From assembly GCA_017961325.1 (NCBI GenBank), contig JAGCXM010000044.1:1-56109 (forward strand): a stretch of DNA of 56,109 bases, written 5' to 3'. Positions 52,779 through 56,109 of the stretch are shown in pieces (the stretch's first letter is position 1; the number at the start of each line of letters is the position of its first letter). The notes below the pieces were generated by a model. It saw only the letters and a program-made list of their open reading frames with translations, was not told the origin of the DNA and did not search any database. The translations under genes and the position numbers were made by a program. This DNA is from a bacterium (GTDB lineage Bacteria > UBP6 > UBA1177).

Positions 52779-54548
52779 TTAATCGTTCAGAACTTTCAGG
52801 ATTTCTTCAGCCAGTTCTTCTGTGATTCCCTTAATCTGCATCAGATCTTCTACGCTTGCCTCTTTTATCGCGGAAATCGTGCGGAATTTTTCAAGCAGGG
52901 CTTTCTCACGCGCTCTGCCGATACCTTTGATTTTTGAAAAGGGGAGTCCGAGCTTTTCCTTGCGCTGCTCCCGGTTGAAAGTTATCGAAAAACGGTGAGT
53001 CTCGTTTCTGACCGCTTTCAGAAGCATCGCAAAGGCGGCGTCCTGCAGCACGAGTTCGTTTCCTTTTCCGTCGATCAGAAGTTCCATTCCTTTCACGTTG
53101 TGACGGTCTTTGATGATTCCTGCCACCGGAACAAAGCCCTGAATTATCGAATTTACCGATGAAACCTGTCCTTCACCTCCGTCGATAAGCAGCAGTGTAG
53201 GCTTTTCGAGCGAATTTTCCTGCCAGCGTTTGAGAAGACGTGCCGCCACTTCGCGCAGACTGCCGAAATCATCGACTCCTTCGACCGTTTTGATTTTGTA
53301 TTTTCTGTATTTCTGCCTGTTGAATTTTCCGTTTTCCCACCACACCGCGCCGGCAACGTTGTATTCGCCGTAAAGCGTTGAAATGTCGAGACACTGTATC
53401 GAAGAAACGGGCGTTTTGAGGAATTTCGAAATCACCGAAAGTGCCTTTTCCGTTTTTTCGGAGTCGTTGAAGAAAACGCGCATGTTCTGGTCGATGTTGG
53501 TCTGCAGCATTTTTAGTATTTCACCGCTGACAGCTCCCGTTTTTCTGATTTTCCGCTGCAGGATTGCCGAAATCTCGTCTTTCGTCAGCGTTTCGGGGAA
53601 AAGAAAAATTTTGTCGGGCGTCTCTTTTCCAGAATAGAACGAGGTGAGGAACGTTGCTGTCCAGCTTGACATTTCTTCGAATATTCCGGAAGCGGAGCAG
53701 GATTTGAGCGAGATCAGTTTTCCTTCACTGTATCTTGCCGCTGCGGCGAAAAGAGTGTCTCCGACTCTTTTGAAGCAGAAAAAGTCTTCAGCGCCGCTTC
53801 CTGAAAACTCGACGCTGTACTTCCGTCTTATGTCCGGCAGAAGTTCCAGTAAATCCCGCAGCTTGGCCGCTTTTTCAAAGTCGAGCACCTTTACGCTTTC
53901 TGCGATACCGTCTTTTATGACAGCTTCGATTTCGTTCCATTTTTTCCCCTGAAGAGCTTCGATCGTGTTTTTTACGTTTTCAAGATATGCCGCTCTGTCG
54001 GCATCTTTTCTGCACGGAGCGGGACAGAGTCCGATCTGGGAGTTGATGCACCCTTTCGGGTGACGGTCTGAGCAGTATTTGAGCGGATAGAGCGTCTGAA
54101 TCAGCTTTTTCAGCGAATTCAGAAGGTTCACCTGAGTGAAAGGACCTCTGAACGATTTCAGTTTTTTGGTGAGACGCCTCGTCGTTATGAGGCGCGGCCA
54201 CTCTTCGTCTGTCACCGCGAGATAAGGATAGGTTTTGTCGTCCTTCAGATTGATGTTGAACATCGGCTGCCTGTTCTTTATGAGAAGATTTTCGAGAATC
54301 AGCGCTTCCGATTCGGAATTAGTCATTATTATTTCAACGCTTCCGGCGTTTTTCATGAGCGAACTTATCATCGGGCGGCTGTCGGTTCCCGAAATATACT
54401 GCGAAACGCGCGCTTTGAGATTTTTCGCCTTACCGATGTAAATCACTTTGCCCAATTTGTTTTTGAACTGGTATACTCCCGGGGTTTCGGGAAGTTTTTT
54501 CAGCAGGAACTCGTCAATTATGTAGGAATTACCGATGTTTTCCGTCAA
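52779..54548 (-). CDS. uvrC: Excinuclease ABC subunit C
   Basis: The 589-residue protein begins with a GIY-YIG nuclease domain (GVYQFKNKLGKVIYIGKAKNL, about 20-40), then a UvrB-binding UVR segment (DFEKAAKLRDLLE), an RNase-H-like nuclease half (IQCLDISTLYGEYNV, LLLIDGGEGQV) and C-terminal helix-hairpin-helices (IKGIGRAREKALLEKF). It makes both incisions in nucleotide excision repair. The TTG at 54548 is chosen: GAGGAGG lies 5 nt upstream, while the ATG at 54572 lies beside the promoter -10 box and would be outside the transcript. Confidence 0.96.
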   Translation of the reverse strand: MTENIGNSYIIDEFLLKKLPETPGVYQFKNKLGKVIYIGKAKNLKARVSQYISGTDSRPMISSLMKNAGSVEIIMTNSESEALILENLLIKNRQPMFNINLKDDKTYPYLAVTDEEWPRLITTRRLTKKLKSFRGPFTQVNLLNSLKKLIQTLYPLKYCSDRHPKGCINSQIGLCPAPCRKDADRAAYLENVKNTIEALQGKKWNEIEAVIKDGIAESVKVLDFEKAAKLRDLLELLPDIRRKYSVEFSGSGAEDFFCFKRVGDTLFAAAARYSEGKLISLKSCSASGIFEEMSSWTATFLTSFYSGKETPDKIFLFPETLTKDEISAILQRKIRKTGAVSGEILKMLQTNIDQNMRVFFNDSEKTEKALSVISKFLKTPVSSIQCLDISTLYGEYNVAGAVWWENGKFNRQKYRKYKIKTVEGVDDFGSLREVAARLLKRWQENSLEKPTLLLIDGGEGQVSSVNSIIQGFVPVAGIIKDRHNVKGMELLIDGKGNELVLQDAAFAMLLKAVRNETHRFSITFNREQRKEKLGLPFSKIKGIGRAREKALLEKFRTISAIKEASVEDLMQIKGITEELAEEILKVLND

Positions 54549-54573
54549 AGCAGCCTCCTCAGAAAAGCGCATA

Positions 54574-54601
54574 TTTATAGCAGAAAGCTGCCGTTTTACA
54601 A
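54574..54601 (-). promoter_or_regulatory. Promoter for uvrC
   Basis: On the minus strand TTGTAA (54601-54596) and TATAAA (54579-54574) are 16 nt apart. The expected transcript start is near 54567, between the two possible start codons, which supports the downstream TTG. Confidence 0.6.
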
Positions 54602-54698
54602 ATTGATTTTTTTTTCATTAGATTGGTTCTAAAAATTTGCTTTGAAAAAATAATTGATTACCATCGCATGTTTTGTTTTGGTATTTTTGGAGAAACAG

Positions 54699-54863
54699 AT
54701 GAAGAATTTTATGATTTTGCTTTCAGTTGTTATATTAACTTTATTTGTATCTTGTTCGAGGCTGGATGACGAACTCTGGTATGGCGGCTATGACGAAAGC
54801 TATGACAGTGAAGACGATGATGCAGACACAAGCACTATGGATGAAACCGATAGCGAAAATTGA
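54699..54863 (+). CDS. Short Asp-rich lipoprotein
   Basis: The ATG at 54699 has GGAG 7 nt upstream. The 54-residue product is a signal peptide with lipobox FVSC followed by an acidic tail (SRLDDELWYGGYDES, DDDADTSTMDETDSEN). It has no folded domain. The first 24 or so codons and about 65 nt upstream repeat in the next gene (54959), so it is either a truncated copy or a short paralogue. A membrane-anchored acidic peptide is the most that can be said. Confidence 0.75.
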   Translation: MKNFMILLSVVILTLFVSCSRLDDELWYGGYDESYDSEDDDADTSTMDETDSEN

Positions 54864-54958
54864 TTCCGATTAAATTCTATAAAAATTTGATTTAAAAAAA
54901 TAATCGACTATTATCTTCCGGTTTGTTTTGTTTTGGCAATTTTAAATTGGAGAAACAG

Positions 54959-56109
54959 ATGAAGAATTTTGTGATTTTACTTTCCGTTATTATGTTAGCG
55001 GTATTCCTATCATGTTCGAGGTTGGATAACAAAAATTGGTATGATAAACCGCCGGCTGACGTAGTTAGCCAACATGATGATTCTGATTCCGGTCATAAAA
55101 AGCCTGACGACGGTGATACAGCCGATGATGGAGATACGAATCAGGATGACACTGATACTGTCGATACTGATGATGCAGACACAGTAGATACCGTAGATAC
55201 TGACGATGCGGACACAGTAGATACCGTAGATACTGACGATGCGGACACAGTAGATACCGATGATGCAGACACCGTAGATACTGACGATGCGGACACAGTA
55301 GATACCGATGACGCAGACACAGTAGATACAGTAGATACTGATGATGCAGATACCGTTCCGGACAGCGGCAGCGATGACGACGCAGATACGGATACAGTAG
55401 ATACTGATGATGCAGATACCGTTCCGGACAGCGGCAGCGATGATGACGCAGATACAGATACAGTAGATACTGATGATGCAGATACCGTTCCGGACAGTGG
55501 CAGCGATGACGACGCAGATACAGTAGATACTGATGACACAGACGGTGACGATACCGATGATGAGGATGATGAGGACATAGACGGAGACGATACCGATATA
55601 CCTGACGAAGAAACTTATGAAGTCGGTTGGTCAAACTTTCAATATCCTGACCCCGAAGATATCTTTCACATCAATGCAGGTGAAGAACAGACATATTACG
55701 GCAGAGTTCTCGTTGTTGGAATCACGGATCTGACTCCTGGTGTTTCCGAAGCAACTTCGGTAAAAGCCAAATTCGGTTGCAGACCCGCAGATTCATCAGA
55801 AGAATTTGACTGGAATGATGCGTCCATTAACGAAGCTTCAAATCCGGATTTCGGAAACAATGATGAGTTCGCGTATACATACTCATTTCCCAATGCCGGC
55901 AGTTTTGAATGCAAATTCAGGTATAGTGTTGACGGTAGCGAGTGGAAGGAAAGTGCTCCTGATGTGACTGAAGACTCGCTTATGGTTATGGTAAGTTCGA
56001 CGGAAGAACCCGATGACGATGCAGACACACTAGAACCTGATGATGATGCAGACACTGTTGATACCGATGACGCGGACAGCGAAAACGATGACGATGCTGA
56101 CACGGTAGA
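54959..56109 (+). CDS. Lipoprotein with long Asp/Thr repeat and Ig-like domain (runs off right edge)
   Basis: The ATG at 54959 has GGAG 7 nt upstream. A signal peptide (MKNFVILLSVIMLAVFLSC) leads into an acidic linker of about 180 residues built from VDTDDADT and a 22-residue VPDSGSDDDADT-containing unit. A folded part follows (about residues 222-345) with YYGRVLVVGITDLTPG and NAGSFECKFRYSVDGSEW. It resembles the short Ig-like extracellular domain found beside nucleases and glycosidases in secreted proteins. A second acidic linker (DDDADTLEPDDDADTVDT) then starts and runs beyond the window. The catalytic part, if any, is not visible. Confidence 0.85.
   Translation, partial: MKNFVILLSVIMLAVFLSCSRLDNKNWYDKPPADVVSQHDDSDSGHKKPDDGDTADDGDTNQDDTDTVDTDDADTVDTVDTDDADTVDTVDTDDADTVDTDDADTVDTDDADTVDTDDADTVDTVDTDDADTVPDSGSDDDADTDTVDTDDADTVPDSGSDDDADTDTVDTDDADTVPDSGSDDDADTVDTDDTDGDDTDDEDDEDIDGDDTDIPDEETYEVGWSNFQYPDPEDIFHINAGEEQTYYGRVLVVGITDLTPGVSEATSVKAKFGCRPADSSEEFDWNDASINEASNPDFGNNDEFAYTYSFPNAGSFECKFRYSVDGSEWKESAPDVTEDSLMVMVSSTEEPDDDADTLEPDDDADTVDTDDADSENDDDADTV
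55141..55560 (+). repeat. Coding minisatellite (Asp/Thr-rich)
   Basis: About 24-bp units coding VDTDDADT repeat from 55155 to 55345. Three units follow that start GTTCCGGACAG and encode VPDSGSDDDADT; the first two are 66 bp each, the third is shortened. Copies differ mainly at silent sites, and all differences keep the reading frame. Length change by slippage or recombination is plausible. Confidence 0.85.

Noticed and set aside
55141-55560. Possible CRISPR array
   Set aside because: The repeats are contiguous, coding and in multiples of 3, with no unique spacers and no cas genes.
55065-55634. Arg/His/Tyr- or Ser/Val-rich frames opposite the minisatellite
   Set aside because: They are read from the reverse of Asp/Thr repeats; the sense frame has a signal peptide and ribosome site.

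Overview
The window reads as chromosomal DNA of a Gram-negative bacterium of moderate GC content. It encodes a type II secretion system (T2SS), lipoproteins with classical lipoboxes, outer-membrane barrel-like proteins and a periplasmic amidase. Several features point tentatively to a Myxococcota/'deltaproteobacterial' lineage. They are the pseudopilin-to-gspN gene order, Asp/Thr-rich linkers behind lipoboxes, a Myxococcus-type Cys-rich repeat and thrombospondin type-3 repeats. This placement is inference. No rRNA or marker-gene comparison was possible.

Left part (1-12.8 kb, mostly minus strand): two paralogous Asp-rich lipoproteins, one cut by the window edge and one with leucine-rich repeats; a secreted trypsin-like protease/propeller gene split by one in-frame TAA; valS plus a degraded duplicate of the valS 3' end; a citryl-CoA-lyase-like gene coupled to valS; and a 1122-residue modular amidohydrolase lipoprotein. 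The repeated block (lipoprotein start, palindrome, valS tail) shows a local segmental duplication.

Middle part (13-28.3 kb): a Sua5/YrdC-family gene and a nitroreductase; a gene pair made of a P-type-ATPase-like membrane protein without catalytic motifs and a CPBP intramembrane protease; pepT; a tRNA with CAT anticodon; a large propeller-GGDEF sensor followed by an outer-membrane-like protein, an amidase and an orphan FecCD permease; and, convergent to these, an OPT transporter and a 5'-nucleotidase-family enzyme.

T2SS part (28.4-37.9 kb, minus strand): gspO-rlmN, then gspG-H-I-J-K-L-M-N, tightly packed. gspJ has an in-frame TAA 25 codons before its natural end, and that natural end lies 1 nt from the gspK start. 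gspC, D, E and F are not in the window. Secreted enzymes such as the protease and the modular lipoproteins are plausible clients, but this is inference.

Right part (38-56.1 kb, mostly plus strand): glutathione peroxidase; a lone LeuD-type small subunit with a palindrome at its promoter; two different AAA/DUF4143 ATPases; malQ; a nucleotidyltransferase-HEPN pair; a small lipoprotein, a GH53-like lipoprotein and a barrel-like protein in one operon; an FMN-binding/4Fe-4S membrane protein; a cmk-ispH-dprA-topA operon; convergent uvrC; and two tandemly duplicated lipoproteins, the second carrying a long Asp/Thr minisatellite and running off the right edge.

The strongest candidates for something undescribed are the degenerate P-type-ATPase/CPBP pair and the repeated single in-frame TAA codons. 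The modular lipoprotein family with DNA-level repeats is a third candidate.
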